Assembly: GCA_900545085.1 (NCBI GenBank)
Contig: UQXU01000018.1
Span: 1-25,075 of the forward strand
DNA length: 25,075 nucleotides
Source: an uncultured Eubacteriales bacterium
GTDB taxonomy: Bacteria > Bacillota > Clostridia > Christensenellales > Christensenellaceae
Direction of reading: 5' to 3'
This document shows, one piece after another, positions 7,534-15,901 of this stretch. The notes beneath the pieces are model-generated. The model had not been told where the DNA came from and did not search any database. It was given only the letters and a program-made list of their open reading frames with translations. The translations under genes and the position numbers were made by a program. The first letter of the stretch is position 1; each line of letters opens with the position of its first letter.

Positions 7534-9021
7534 ATGAGACAAGATAAAAACAACTCTAAAAACAGAGTGCAAAACTCTAACACTTCCCCACGCATACGAA
7601 GGAATGAATCTGATTCGGACCTTCTTCCGCCTCTGCGTCCGAATGCCAGAGATAAAAACATAACTATGCCGCCGGAATACTCGGCGCACAATTCCGACCC
7701 CAGACGGAAACAAACCTCTTCAGACAGTCAAAAGCGCCGTCCTCAGGCTTCACCTCAGCGCGGGCAAAGCAGCTCCCGCATTCAAAGTCAAAACGCAGGA
7801 GCGCAGCAGCGAAAACCGGGGAGCAGTCAGACTCAGCGCAGACAAATCAAAGCGCAGCCTCTGCAAAACGGATCAAGCCGCGCCTCCTCTGCTAATCAGC
7901 GCAGCAAAACACAGCAGCGAAGCACAACTCAACAACGAAACGCAGCTCAACAGCGGCGCAAAGAAAGCGGAGCCCCCATCATTCGGGACAGCAGAATGTC
8001 CGGCTCCGGCAAAAACCGCAGCGGCTCTAAACCTGCATCTGCTGAAAAAAAGCATATACACATTTCAAAACGCGCCGCAATGATCGTGCTATGCGTAATA
8101 GCGCTCTTCGCTCTCGTAGGTTTCACAGGCTATAAATTCATAAGAGTAGAAACGCTCACGGTCACCGGCTGCAAAACCTATGATCCAAATTACGTCATCT
8201 CCATATCCGGAATAAAAACGGGAGATCACATTTTTTCATTAAACAAGAAAGAGATTGCTGCAAATATAGACAGCGACCCTCATCTGATTTTTAACGATAT
8301 GCAGTACACTTTTCCTTCTACAGTCACTCTTATTGTGACCGAGCGTGTCGGAGCATGTATCTTCGTGTCAGATAACCAGTATATTATTACAGATTCTGAC
8401 GGTTATATAGTAGAGATAGACAGTACAAAGCCCAGCAGCTCACTGCCAATCGTTACGGGGCTGACATTGAGCAAGGCAGACCTAGGCGAAAAATACGAAA
8501 CGACTGACAGTTTCCGCAAGCTCATTCTCGAAGATCTTCTCAAACAGATCGACGCTCAGTCGCTCTCTGACATAATAACAGGCATCGACCTCACTGACAC
8601 CAACAGTATTAAGCTCAGCACAACATACGGCATAACAGTCAACCTCGGTCAATCCGACGACTTCAGCAGCAAGCTGAGCAAGGCTGCAACTGTGCTGGAA
8701 AACCTCAACAAGCAGGGAAAAACTTCAGGTACTTTGGACGTATCCACAGGCGAAGCGGTCTATCGCGATCCCTCTGCCACTGCGCAGTCATCCGCTTCTT
8801 CATACAGCAGTCCGTCTCCGGGCAGCAGTGCAGGCGCTTCTGCCTCAGCTTCTCCTTCTCCGGAGCCCGAAGCATCGCCTTCCGCGGAACCAAGCTCCTC
8901 CGCCACGCCGGAGAGCTCTCCCTCTGCTTCTGCCGATCCTGACATAAGCAGTTCTTCTCCGGAGCCTGACAGCTCTTCATCAGCAGCGTCGTCTGACCCT
9001 GCAAATCAGCTCGTAGGATAA
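7534..9021 (+). CDS. ftsQ: Cell division protein DivIB/FtsQ
   Basis: Single-pass divisome protein that links FtsL and FtsB to the septal synthase. Order: a long Gln/Arg/Ser-rich basic cytoplasmic region (1-178), one membrane helix (181-203, MIVLCVIALFALVGFTGY), a POTRA domain (about 204-271, starting RVETLTVTG), the beta domain to about 410, and an extracellular Ser/Pro/Glu/Ala tail (413-495). At 495 residues it is nearly twice the usual 260-290, all from the two low-complexity ends. The start is the first ATG after a stop, with a weak GGGATGG upstream. It sits alone, convergent with ftsW, instead of following murG as in most Bacillota. divIB is an equally good symbol. Confidence 0.88.
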   Translation: MRQDKNNSKNRVQNSNTSPRIRRNESDSDLLPPLRPNARDKNITMPPEYSAHNSDPRRKQTSSDSQKRRPQASPQRGQSSSRIQSQNAGAQQRKPGSSQTQRRQIKAQPLQNGSSRASSANQRSKTQQRSTTQQRNAAQQRRKESGAPIIRDSRMSGSGKNRSGSKPASAEKKHIHISKRAAMIVLCVIALFALVGFTGYKFIRVETLTVTGCKTYDPNYVISISGIKTGDHIFSLNKKEIAANIDSDPHLIFNDMQYTFPSTVTLIVTERVGACIFVSDNQYIITDSDGYIVEIDSTKPSSSLPIVTGLTLSKADLGEKYETTDSFRKLILEDLLKQIDAQSLSDIITGIDLTDTNSIKLSTTYGITVNLGQSDDFSSKLSKAATVLENLNKQGKTSGTLDVSTGEAVYRDPSATAQSSASSYSSPSPGSSAGASASASPSPEPEASPSAEPSSSATPESSPSASADPDISSSSPEPDSSSSAASSDPANQLVG

Positions 9022-9044
9022 CATAGTCTAATGACAATATCATG

Positions 9045-9088
9045 CTCTCGACTCTATTTTGTTATACATTATGGAGTCGAGAGTTTTT
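9045..9088 (+). terminator. Terminator after ftsQ
   Basis: A perfect 10-bp stem CTCTCGACTC (9045-9054) / GAGTCGAGAG (9074-9083) can extend inward by three pairs and is followed by five T residues. Confidence 0.92.
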
Positions 9089-9100
9089 CAATATAGGGCG

Positions 9101-9282
9101 CCGCCGCCTATAGTGGCGGGGGACATCTGTTCACGGTTCAATAAGGGGCGCCGCCCCGTCATTCAACAAGTGAACGAGAGGCGAAGCCTCTTACGGCTTT
9201 GGCGGCGGATTACACCGCCGCTGCTGAAGGCTTAGATGGAACCCGCCGCCTATAAAGAGGCGGGGGACATCTGTTCACGGTT
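9101..9282. repeat. GC-rich palindromic repeat cluster with a 24-nt direct repeat
   Basis: This stretch fills most of the 341-nt gap between the convergent ftsQ and ftsW genes. A 24-nt unit beginning GGCGGGGGACATC and ending TTCACGGTT occurs identically at 9115-9138 and 9259-9282, each copy preceded by a CCGCC/GGCGG hairpin. Between them lie more palindromes: GGGGCGCCGCCCC (9145-9157), AGAGGC-GAA-GCCTCT (9177-9191) and GCGGCGG-ATTACA-CCGCCGC (9202-9221), plus GTTCAC/GTGAAC as an outer pair. There is no credible ORF. It looks like a dispersed REP/MITE-like repeat rather than a gene. Genome copy number is unknown from here. Confidence 0.75.
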
Positions 9283-9292
9283 ATAAACAATT

Positions 9293-9320
9293 AAAAGCAG
9301 CACGCCATGCGCACTGCTTT
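9293..9320 (-). terminator. Terminator of the mraY-murD-ftsW operon
   Basis: Read on the minus strand, AAAGCAG pairs with CTGCTTT. The stem continues through two wobble pairs and CGC/GCG to an ATG loop, then ends in TTTT. It lies 43 nt past the ftsW stop. Confidence 0.75.
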
Positions 9321-9362
9321 ATTTTAGCTTACTCTACTATTCTAAAAATCAGTTGATTTTTA

Positions 9363-10853
9363 TTATTCGTCTCTCGGACTATGTTTGCCGCTTTGGCGCC
9401 TTTGTTCCTGAGACCTTCCATGCTGCGCGAGCGCCCTGCCTGCGCCTCTGCGCGGCTTGCGCACTGCCTTGACCTCAGACGACGATACCGTAACGGTCTT
9501 TTCATGCTTGGATTTGCTTTTCTCAGCGGAGGTGAGCTTTTCTCGCTTTGCCGATCTAATCTGTACCTTTCTGCGCTCTTCTGCCCAGTTTTTGTACAGC
9601 CTCCGCAAATCGTCCGCTTCGCCTCCGGCCGCCGGAATCGCCGCGTTGCCTTGACGTGATATGTTCAGCACCAGACCTATCATCGCCATAAACATCAATA
9701 CGCTGGAGCCTCCGTAGCTTATAAACGGCAAGACCACGCCGGTCGACGGCAGCAATGTGGTCGCAACGCCTATATTTACGAAAACCTGAATAGCTATCAT
9801 AGCTACAACACCCGAAGCTATAAGCATTCCCGTAAGATCCGGAGCGCGCACCGCAGCCAGCGCTCCGCGCCATATTATCAGCGCAAAGAGAACTATCACC
9901 GCTATACCGCCGACAAGCCCGAGCTCTTCTACTATTATGGCAAATATGTAGTCGCTCTCGCCCATTGGCAGATACAGCATCTTCTGCATACTATTTCCCA
10001 AACCGCGACCGAAAACGCCGCCCGATGCTATCGAAAGGCGAGCCTGCTCTACCTGCCAGAGGGATTCCTGTCCTGTGTATCCGAGCAGTCTGTTAAGTCT
10101 GTATGGTTCCGCTGCGATAAGCACTACTATCGCCAAAGCCATAGCCCCCACCAGCACTCCTATATGGCTCATCCTCGCGCCTCCGAGAATCAGCATACAT
10201 ATCACCAGCGCGCCTATACACATAATAGCGCTGAAGTTAGGCTGTACATAGAGAAGCACGCATATCACCATGAGTATTACCACATACGGCAGCACTCCGC
10301 TTTTAAAGCTTTTTATCTTTCGCGGATCGGCGCCTATGCTGCATCCCATGAAAACTATAAGTGCAAATTTAACTATCTCTGAGGGCTGAATGCTTATACC
10401 TATGTTTATCCATCTGCGCGAGCCGTTTATCTCCGTACCTATTCCGGGTACAAAAACCAGCAGCAGCGAAAGTATCGCCAAAACCATGAGCACTCTATAT
10501 ATCTTCAAATTAGAAAATCTGGACGTCACGCCTTTTTTGGAAACAAATCGTATAAACTTATGATAATCAAAATACATAAAGAATATCATAAGCGCCACGC
10601 CCAACACTACGCATATCAGCTGTTTTACAAAATAATACGTCGCATCATGGTTGCTGCTCGCGCGAATCTCAGCGGTATAGTAGCTGGAACTGAATACCAT
10701 GACCAGACCAAAGCACAGCAATATCGCCATAAGCACAATAAGCGAATAGTCGAAAGACTTTTTGTATTTAACTTCCCTTGCTTTCCCTCTGCCCTGATCC
10801 TGCCTCTGCCTTTTGTTTCTGTGTTCTTCGAAGGACAGTACATTCTCCCTCAC
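9363..10853 (-). CDS. ftsW: SEDS-family septal peptidoglycan glycosyltransferase FtsW
   Basis: Polytopic membrane enzyme that polymerises lipid II at the septum with its partner PBP. About ten membrane segments lie between residues 36 and 398. Seen: GSRRW at 144-148, QPSE at 156-159, ESDYIFA with the conserved Asp301, and the C-terminal PFISYGGSS block at 376-384. The N-terminal 30 residues and the last 95 are basic and Lys/Arg/Ser-rich, longer than in E. coli (496 against about 414). The gene begins 4 nt after murD on the same strand. RodA is the alternative, but the murD neighbour favours FtsW. The usual next gene, murG, is absent. Confidence 0.92.
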   Translation of the reverse strand: MRENVLSFEEHRNKRQRQDQGRGKAREVKYKKSFDYSLIVLMAILLCFGLVMVFSSSYYTAEIRASSNHDATYYFVKQLICVVLGVALMIFFMYFDYHKFIRFVSKKGVTSRFSNLKIYRVLMVLAILSLLLVFVPGIGTEINGSRRWINIGISIQPSEIVKFALIVFMGCSIGADPRKIKSFKSGVLPYVVILMVICVLLYVQPNFSAIMCIGALVICMLILGGARMSHIGVLVGAMALAIVVLIAAEPYRLNRLLGYTGQESLWQVEQARLSIASGGVFGRGLGNSMQKMLYLPMGESDYIFAIIVEELGLVGGIAVIVLFALIIWRGALAAVRAPDLTGMLIASGVVAMIAIQVFVNIGVATTLLPSTGVVLPFISYGGSSVLMFMAMIGLVLNISRQGNAAIPAAGGEADDLRRLYKNWAEERRKVQIRSAKREKLTSAEKSKSKHEKTVTVSSSEVKAVRKPRRGAGRALAQHGRSQEQRRQSGKHSPRDE

Positions 10854-10857
10854 TCTG

Positions 10858-12234
10858 TCATCTCCCTTCGCTCACCAGTTGCTTGAATACTCTGCCTCTT
10901 TCTTCGAAATTAGTAAACATGCCCCAGCTTGCACAAGCAGGCGAAAGCAGAACAGTATAGCCCGCCTCGGCTCGCTCCGTCGCCTTTTCCACAGCATCCT
11001 CAAAGCCGTCTGCGAGTATGACGTCGCCCTTGAACCCGGCTTTTTGCGCCGCATCAAAGAGCTTCTGTCTTGTCTCTCCCATGAGTACAACTGCTTTAAT
11101 ATTTTCCGTCATGTCCTCAAACATCGGCTCAAACTCGCTGTGCTTGTCAAATCCGCCCAGCAGCAGCACCGTCGGCGTTTTCATCGCGAGGACTGCTTTT
11201 ATTGTAGCGTCCGGGTTCGTTCCCTTTGAGTCGTTTACAAATCTTATTCCGTCTCTTTCGCAAACAAATTCTATTCTGTGCTCCACGCCTTTGAACGTGC
11301 GCAGAGTGTGCGCTATAATATCCGCCGACACTCCCATAGACGCCGCGAGACAAACCGCCGCGAGCGCATTTTCCAAATTATGATCCCCCGGAATATATAT
11401 CTCTTCGGGAGCGCATATGTCAATTTCTTTGTCGTCCTGCTTATATACTATGCGTCCGTTTTTTATAAAAGCACCCTGATCGACCTCTGTCTTTCGGCTG
11501 AACCACAACACCCTGGACGGCAGCTGGAAGCATTGAGCCGCCGTCGCGGGCTCGTCATAATTGAGTACGCCGAAATCATCCTGAGTCTGATTTTCAAACA
11601 TACGGACTTTGCACTGTGCGTAGTACTCCATAGTGCCGAATCTATCCATATGATCTTCTGTTATATTCAGCAAGGCGCACGAACGCGGATGAAATTTATC
11701 TATCGTCTCCAGCTGGAGAGCGGCCGTTTCTGCTACTATAACATCTCCCGGCTTTGTCTCAAGAGAATGCTCCGTAATCGGAATGCCTATATTACCCAGT
11801 ACGAAGGTGTTTCTCCCCGCGTTTTTAAATATCTCGCCTGTTAGAGACGTAGTAGTTGTCTTGCCGTTCGTCCCTCCGATGCAGACGAAATCCGCTTCGC
11901 TCGTCATGTAGCCCAGCTCTATCTCGCTGATAACAGGCTTTCCGCTTTTCATCGCCGTCTGTATGAAGTCAAGCCTCGTCGGTACGCCGGGGCTGAGCAC
12001 CAGCATATCGCAGCTCTCTGCCACTGCGTTTGCATCTCCGCCCAAGGCCAGCTCGCATTTATCCGCAAGCTCTCCCAGCTCAAACTCCGTTTTTGCATCA
12101 TACAGCACAGGCTTGGCGCCTATCTCCAAAAGCAGCGCGCCGGCCGCAATTCCGCTGCTAGCCATTCCTACTACCATAACTCTCCTGCCGCGCAGGCTAT
12201 CTATAAACTCTTTTTTTTCCTTCGCATTAGCCAT
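10858..12234 (-). CDS. murD: UDP-N-acetylmuramoylalanine--D-glutamate ligase
   Basis: Cytoplasmic ATP-dependent ligase adding D-Glu to UDP-MurNAc-L-Ala. The 458 residues match the family. A Rossmann-like N-terminal domain (VMVVGMASSGIAAG) binds the UDP substrate. The ATP P-loop GGTNGKTTT is at 120-128, and the C-terminal domain carries NDSKGTNPDAT, the family's ligand-binding block. A GAGAAGA element serves as a modest ribosome binding site. It lies between mraY (90 nt upstream) and ftsW (4 nt downstream), the normal order for this part of a dcw cluster. Confidence 0.96.
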   Translation of the reverse strand: MANAKEKKEFIDSLRGRRVMVVGMASSGIAAGALLLEIGAKPVLYDAKTEFELGELADKCELALGGDANAVAESCDMLVLSPGVPTRLDFIQTAMKSGKPVISEIELGYMTSEADFVCIGGTNGKTTTTSLTGEIFKNAGRNTFVLGNIGIPITEHSLETKPGDVIVAETAALQLETIDKFHPRSCALLNITEDHMDRFGTMEYYAQCKVRMFENQTQDDFGVLNYDEPATAAQCFQLPSRVLWFSRKTEVDQGAFIKNGRIVYKQDDKEIDICAPEEIYIPGDHNLENALAAVCLAASMGVSADIIAHTLRTFKGVEHRIEFVCERDGIRFVNDSKGTNPDATIKAVLAMKTPTVLLLGGFDKHSEFEPMFEDMTENIKAVVLMGETRQKLFDAAQKAGFKGDVILADGFEDAVEKATERAEAGYTVLLSPACASWGMFTNFEERGRVFKQLVSEGR

Positions 12235-12324
12235 ATTTCAACATCTTCTCTCTATAAAAATATCTATAAACCTGTTTATCTTTTTTAATTTCAAATTTTA
12301 TTTTCACAAATTTCCGAACATCTG

Positions 12325-13302
12325 TTAAAAAGTCAGCGCAAACAGCACAATCAGGCACATTATCACAGATACGATAGTGTACATAGCCACAACCTTAGTC
12401 TCATGCATACCTTTAAGTTCAAAATGGTGGTGCAGAGGAGCCATCTTGAAAATCCTCTTGCCGTGCGTAAGCTTAAAATAGCCAACCTGAAGTATGCAGG
12501 AAACGCTGGACGCCACATACATAAGCCCCATAAAAGGTATCAATATCTGCATTCTGGATATTATAGACAGCATGCAGAGCGCCCCTCCAAGGAAAAACGC
12601 ACCCGTGTCGCCCATGAAAACCTGCGCAGGATAAGAATTAAAACGCAGGAATCCCAATATCGCGCCCGCAAGCACAGCCGCGAATATCATCAGATCTTTC
12701 GCCCAGATGTAAGTTCCTATCAAAGAGAAGAATATGATTACATACGTCGCTGCGTTCACCAAAGTAACGCTTCCCGCCAAACCGTCCAAACCGTCCGTAA
12801 GATTTACACTGTTCGTAAGAGCAAGTATTACGAATACATTAAACGGTATGTACCACACGCCCATATGCCATACTTTGTCTGCAATGGGTATGTATATCCC
12901 GTCGCCTATGCTGGGATCGTTGTACGCAAACAGCGCGATAAGTATGGCGAACAGAAACTGAAGGAAAATCTTCTGCCATGGCCTCAATCCCAGCGAGCGC
13001 CTTTTTAAAACTATTATCATATCGTCTATCAGACCGATCAATCCGTATGCCAAAGCGCCGAAAAGCGCAATCCAAGCATACATGGTGATCTGACCGGCGA
13101 ATATCACCAGCGTAAGCACAGCCGCCAGCATCATGATTATGCCGCCCATAGTAGGCGTACCTTCTTTTTTCAAATGCGACTGAGGTCCGTCATCTCTGAC
13201 GTGCTGACCTGCTTTGAGACTTCGCAAAGCAGGTACTATAAACTTCCCGCCTACTATCGCTATTGCAAAAGAAACTATTATTGCCAGAATAAGTGTCTGC
13301 AT
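12325..13302 (-). CDS. mraY: Phospho-N-acetylmuramoyl-pentapeptide transferase
   Basis: Integral membrane enzyme that makes lipid I from UDP-MurNAc-pentapeptide and undecaprenyl phosphate. It has 325 residues and about ten membrane segments. Seen: KKEGTPTMGG at 46-55, the Asp-Asp pair at 93-94, NLTDGLDGLAG with Asp170 and Asp173, and the C-terminal APLHHHFE histidine motif. All are hallmarks of MraY, and the HHH motif separates it from WecA. It is the first gene of a minus-strand mraY-murD-ftsW operon with a good promoter just upstream. murF, which usually precedes it, is not here. Confidence 0.96.
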   Translation of the reverse strand: MQTLILAIIVSFAIAIVGGKFIVPALRSLKAGQHVRDDGPQSHLKKEGTPTMGGIIMMLAAVLTLVIFAGQITMYAWIALFGALAYGLIGLIDDMIIVLKRRSLGLRPWQKIFLQFLFAILIALFAYNDPSIGDGIYIPIADKVWHMGVWYIPFNVFVILALTNSVNLTDGLDGLAGSVTLVNAATYVIIFFSLIGTYIWAKDLMIFAAVLAGAILGFLRFNSYPAQVFMGDTGAFFLGGALCMLSIISRMQILIPFMGLMYVASSVSCILQVGYFKLTHGKRIFKMAPLHHHFELKGMHETKVVAMYTIVSVIMCLIVLFALTF

Positions 13303-13345
13303 TTCCCAATCCCCCGTGTGTTAGTGGAGCGTCACTCCGCACTTT

Positions 13346-13374
13346 ATTATAACTCAGCATAGTAAAAAATTCAA
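13346..13374 (-). promoter_or_regulatory. Sigma-A type promoter of mraY-murD-ftsW
   Basis: TTGAAT (13369-13374) and a perfect TATAAT (13346-13351) on the minus strand are spaced by 17 nt, about 44 nt before the mraY start. The short leader contains a small hairpin (GGAG-TGACG-CTCC). GGGGGATTGGGAA precedes the ATG. Confidence 0.8.
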
Positions 13375-13458
13375 TCCAATATGAACCAAAGCGCGAACGC
13401 AGATGCAGGAAAGTCACAAGTACATTATATGCGTACCTGACACGAATTATGACAGCTA

Positions 13459-13935
13459 TTATTGTTCAGCTTCTTTTCTGCAGCATTTAAATATCCAGCC
13501 CATAATTTTTCTGCAAAAAGGACCGACAGCGAGTATTTGCAGCGGATATGCCATTGCAAAATTCAAAACCACGGTTTGCAGCCATATGACAGGCAGGTTG
13601 ACAGTAATTCCCGAAGATTCTATCGTTCCAAGCATACTCATAAGAGGCACCATAGTGCATACAGTAAAGGTCTGTATACATAATATAATAAATATCGGTC
13701 TGTCCGCGGGCGTTGCCACCTTGAATGCGAAGCGTTTGGATACTCTGCCCGCAATAAAATATGCACACAGAAAGCCTATCGCCCACTCCAAAGGAAAAGA
13801 GCGCGCCGCGTGAGCAAAGGATGCGTATGTCAGCCCTCCGGTATTTATCGCAACATTGTATACGCCCATTATAAATATCATAATCCACGATGTGACTGCG
13901 GTAAAAACCGCTTCTTCCATTTTGTTTTTAAACAT
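13459..13935 (-). CDS. DUF2798 family membrane protein
   Basis: A 158-residue integral membrane protein with four hydrophobic segments arranged as two related halves, typical of DUF2798. The first half is about residues 8-60 and the second about 80-140. A GGAGG just upstream supports the ATG at 13935. The function of the family is unknown. It is expressed away from mraY on the same strand with a 156-nt gap that holds the mraY promoter, so it may partly read into that operon; no clear terminator was found between them. Confidence 0.75.
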   Translation of the reverse strand: MFKNKMEEAVFTAVTSWIMIFIMGVYNVAINTGGLTYASFAHAARSFPLEWAIGFLCAYFIAGRVSKRFAFKVATPADRPIFIILCIQTFTVCTMVPLMSMLGTIESSGITVNLPVIWLQTVVLNFAMAYPLQILAVGPFCRKIMGWIFKCCRKEAEQ

Positions 13936-13966
13936 TTTTCCTCCAAAATTATATAGTATTTAAAAA

Positions 13967-14012
13967 AATAAATGCCGCCCCGCCGTCCGACATTAGCAGG
14001 GTGACATTTATT
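13967..14012 (-). terminator. Probable terminator of the BI-1 gene
   Basis: On the minus strand AATAAATG pairs with CATTTATT, with a GC-rich interior, and is followed by a run of seven T residues in all. It lies 35 nt past the BI-1 family stop. The stem is AT-rich, so strength is uncertain. Confidence 0.6.
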
Positions 14013-14047
14013 GTCATAGTTATCTCTATTTATTTTTTAATTCTCTG

Positions 14048-14764
14048 TCAATTTCTCGAACCGCCATTCCCGCCGAAAAGACGAAGAACATACAGGAACA
14101 GATTTATAAAGTCCAGATAAAGCTGAAGCGCTGATATTACGGATGCCTTCTTCAGCATGACGGGATCATACTGGAAGCCGTAATAAAAGGCTTTGATTTT
14201 CTGAGTATCATATGCCGCAAAGCCCAAAAAGACCGCAACGCCCGCCAAATTTATCAACAGACTCATCCCTGATAGATTCAGGAAAAAGCTAAGCAGCGCC
14301 ACCAGAATCAGGCCGAACAGCCCGAACATCAGCACCTTGCGCCAACTCGAAAGATCCTGCTTGGTCACATAGCCAAACACGCCCATTATTCCGAATATTA
14401 CTGCGCTGACCGCAAATATATATACGCACTCCGCTACATTGTATGTCAAAAATACGCTGGAGAACGTTATGCCGTTTATCGCAGAATAGACCAGAAACAG
14501 CACTCTCGCCGCTCCTGCGGAGATCTTGTTAATCGACGCCGTAAGCGCTATTACTATTATTATCTCCACCAGCAATATTATCCAACATGCCGCCCTGGTC
14601 CCATACACCAGCTTGAGCATAGACGGCGAGCTGATCGTAATCATTGAAATTATAAATGTAACCGCCAGACCTAAAAACATCCAAAGATATGTTTTGGCAG
14701 TATATTTTCCTACTGATAACGCGCTTTTGCGAGCTTCACTGGGATCTACAAATCCTACAGGCAT
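14048..14764 (-). CDS. Bax inhibitor-1/YccA family membrane protein
   Basis: A 238-residue protein with seven membrane segments, the family pattern of TMBIM/BI-1 proteins such as YetJ of B. subtilis, a pH-sensitive calcium leak channel. Seen: a soluble N-terminus with EARKSALSVGKYTAKTYLWMFLGL, the middle block FGIMGVFGYVTKQDL, and the C-terminal YDTQKIKAFYYG and ALQLYLDFINLFLYVLRLFG, which carry the conserved Asp residues of the family. It is monocistronic with its own promoter and terminator. The role in this organism is unknown. Confidence 0.9.
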   Translation of the reverse strand: MPVGFVDPSEARKSALSVGKYTAKTYLWMFLGLAVTFIISMITISSPSMLKLVYGTRAACWIILLVEIIIVIALTASINKISAGAARVLFLVYSAINGITFSSVFLTYNVAECVYIFAVSAVIFGIMGVFGYVTKQDLSSWRKVLMFGLFGLILVALLSFFLNLSGMSLLINLAGVAVFLGFAAYDTQKIKAFYYGFQYDPVMLKKASVISALQLYLDFINLFLYVLRLFGGNGGSRN

Positions 14765-14808
14765 CTTCTTTCACTCCATTTCGTTTTTTGCTAATTTTTC
14801 TTTATACA

Positions 14809-14837
14809 ATACTATCATCTTTTATTTCTCGGGTCAA
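14809..14837 (-). promoter_or_regulatory. Promoter of the BI-1 family gene
   Basis: TTGACC (14832-14837) and TAGTAT (14809-14814) on the minus strand have a 17-nt spacer, and a TG one base upstream makes an extended -10. It lies about 45 nt before the start codon. Confidence 0.65.
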
Positions 14838-14881
14838 CAGCATTTGCGCTAAAATTTGGTGTAGAAACGGTGAAGAAAGCA

Positions 14882-14890
14882 TGCTATACT
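14882..14890 (+). promoter_or_regulatory. Extended -10 promoter of the yitT-like gene
   Basis: TGCTATACT forms an extended -10 about 95 nt before the start at 14986. No clear -35 is seen. Confidence 0.4.
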
Positions 14891-14985
14891 TTACTTAAAA
14901 TAATACGCCCGTTTGCTTCCGTATCCGCCGTTCGATAGGAGAACAACCTAAGTAAATGCCGGTACATTTTTTCAAGGAGAAAAAC

Positions 14986-15831
14986 ATGCAGAAATTAAAA
15001 ACCTTCGCTCTTTTAACCGGAGGCACTTTGATTACCGTTACAGGAATTTACTTTTTTAAATTCCCTAACAACTTTTCTACCGGAGGAGTCTCCGGAATTT
15101 CACTCATTCTCAGCTCGCTGTTTCCCTCAATCTCCGCAGGTACATTCGTATGGATAATCAATATACTGCTTCTCATCCTCGGACTAATCATCGTAGGCAG
15201 AGACTTCACCGTAAAAACAGTGTATTGCAGCCTTTTGATGTCCTTTTCTCTTCGCCTTCTGGAGATAATACTCCCCCTGAACGCGCCGCTGACAAATCAG
15301 CCCTTCCTCGAGCTTTGCTTCGCGGTGCTTCTCCCTGCCATAGGTTCGGCAATTCTTTTTAACTGCGCCGCCAGCACGGGAGGGACCGACATAACCGCCA
15401 TGATACTCAAAAAATACACCTCATTAAACATAGGGCGAGCTCTTTTAATAGTAGACATAGGCGTTACGTTCAGCGCGTTTTTCGTTTTTGGTATAACAGT
15501 CGGCATGTTCTCCGTTCTCGGTCTCGTAGCCAAAACCGTGGTTGTAGATAACGTAATAGAAAGTTTCCACATGTCAAAATATTTGTTTATAATTACCAAC
15601 AAACCTGACGATGTGGGTAACTTTATCACGAAGTTTGTACATAAGGATGCCACCACTTGGGAATGCCGCGGTTTTTATACAGGTGAATCGCGCACGCTCA
15701 TGCTCACCGTTATGCGCAGATCGCAGGCGCTCTTCGTCCGCAAATACGTTCGAGAGATAGACCCGAATTCATTTATAGTTATGTCCAACTCAAGCGAAAT
15801 TATCGGCAAAGGATTCCGTAATCAATTTTGA
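14986..15831 (+). CDS. YitT family membrane protein (DUF161 plus DUF2179)
   Basis: A 281-residue protein with five or six membrane segments in the first 190 residues, including the typical FSTGGVSGISLIL and STGGTDITAMILKKY motifs. A cytoplasmic C-terminal DUF2179 domain follows (about 210-281, with TTWECRGFYTGESRTLMLTVMRRSQ). The frame is open to 14956, but AAGGAG at 14974-14979 sits 6 nt before the ATG at 14986 and gives the family-typical N-terminus. The biochemical role of the family is not established. It is monocistronic. Confidence 0.9.
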   Translation: MQKLKTFALLTGGTLITVTGIYFFKFPNNFSTGGVSGISLILSSLFPSISAGTFVWIINILLLILGLIIVGRDFTVKTVYCSLLMSFSLRLLEIILPLNAPLTNQPFLELCFAVLLPAIGSAILFNCAASTGGTDITAMILKKYTSLNIGRALLIVDIGVTFSAFFVFGITVGMFSVLGLVAKTVVVDNVIESFHMSKYLFIITNKPDDVGNFITKFVHKDATTWECRGFYTGESRTLMLTVMRRSQALFVRKYVREIDPNSFIVMSNSSEIIGKGFRNQF

Positions 15832-15841
15832 CAAATTTAGC

Positions 15842-15873
15842 AAAGCCTGACGAACTGAATCGTCAGGCTTTTT
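15842..15873 (+). terminator. Terminator after the yitT-like gene
   Basis: A perfect 12-bp stem AAAGCCTGACGA / TCGTCAGGCTTT with a 6-nt loop, ending in five T residues. The A-rich left arm may also stop minus-strand RNA from the XRE gene. Confidence 0.93.
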
Positions 15874-15901
15874 ATCTTTAGTATATTTTTCGGAGATCTG
15901 C

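Noticed and set aside
9115..9282. Direct repeats as a CRISPR array
   Set aside because: Only two copies, 144 nt apart, with palindromic rather than spacer-like sequence between them and no cas genes.
11278..11844. 188-codon plus-strand frame opposite murD
   Set aside because: Antisense to a full-length conserved murD; no start signals.
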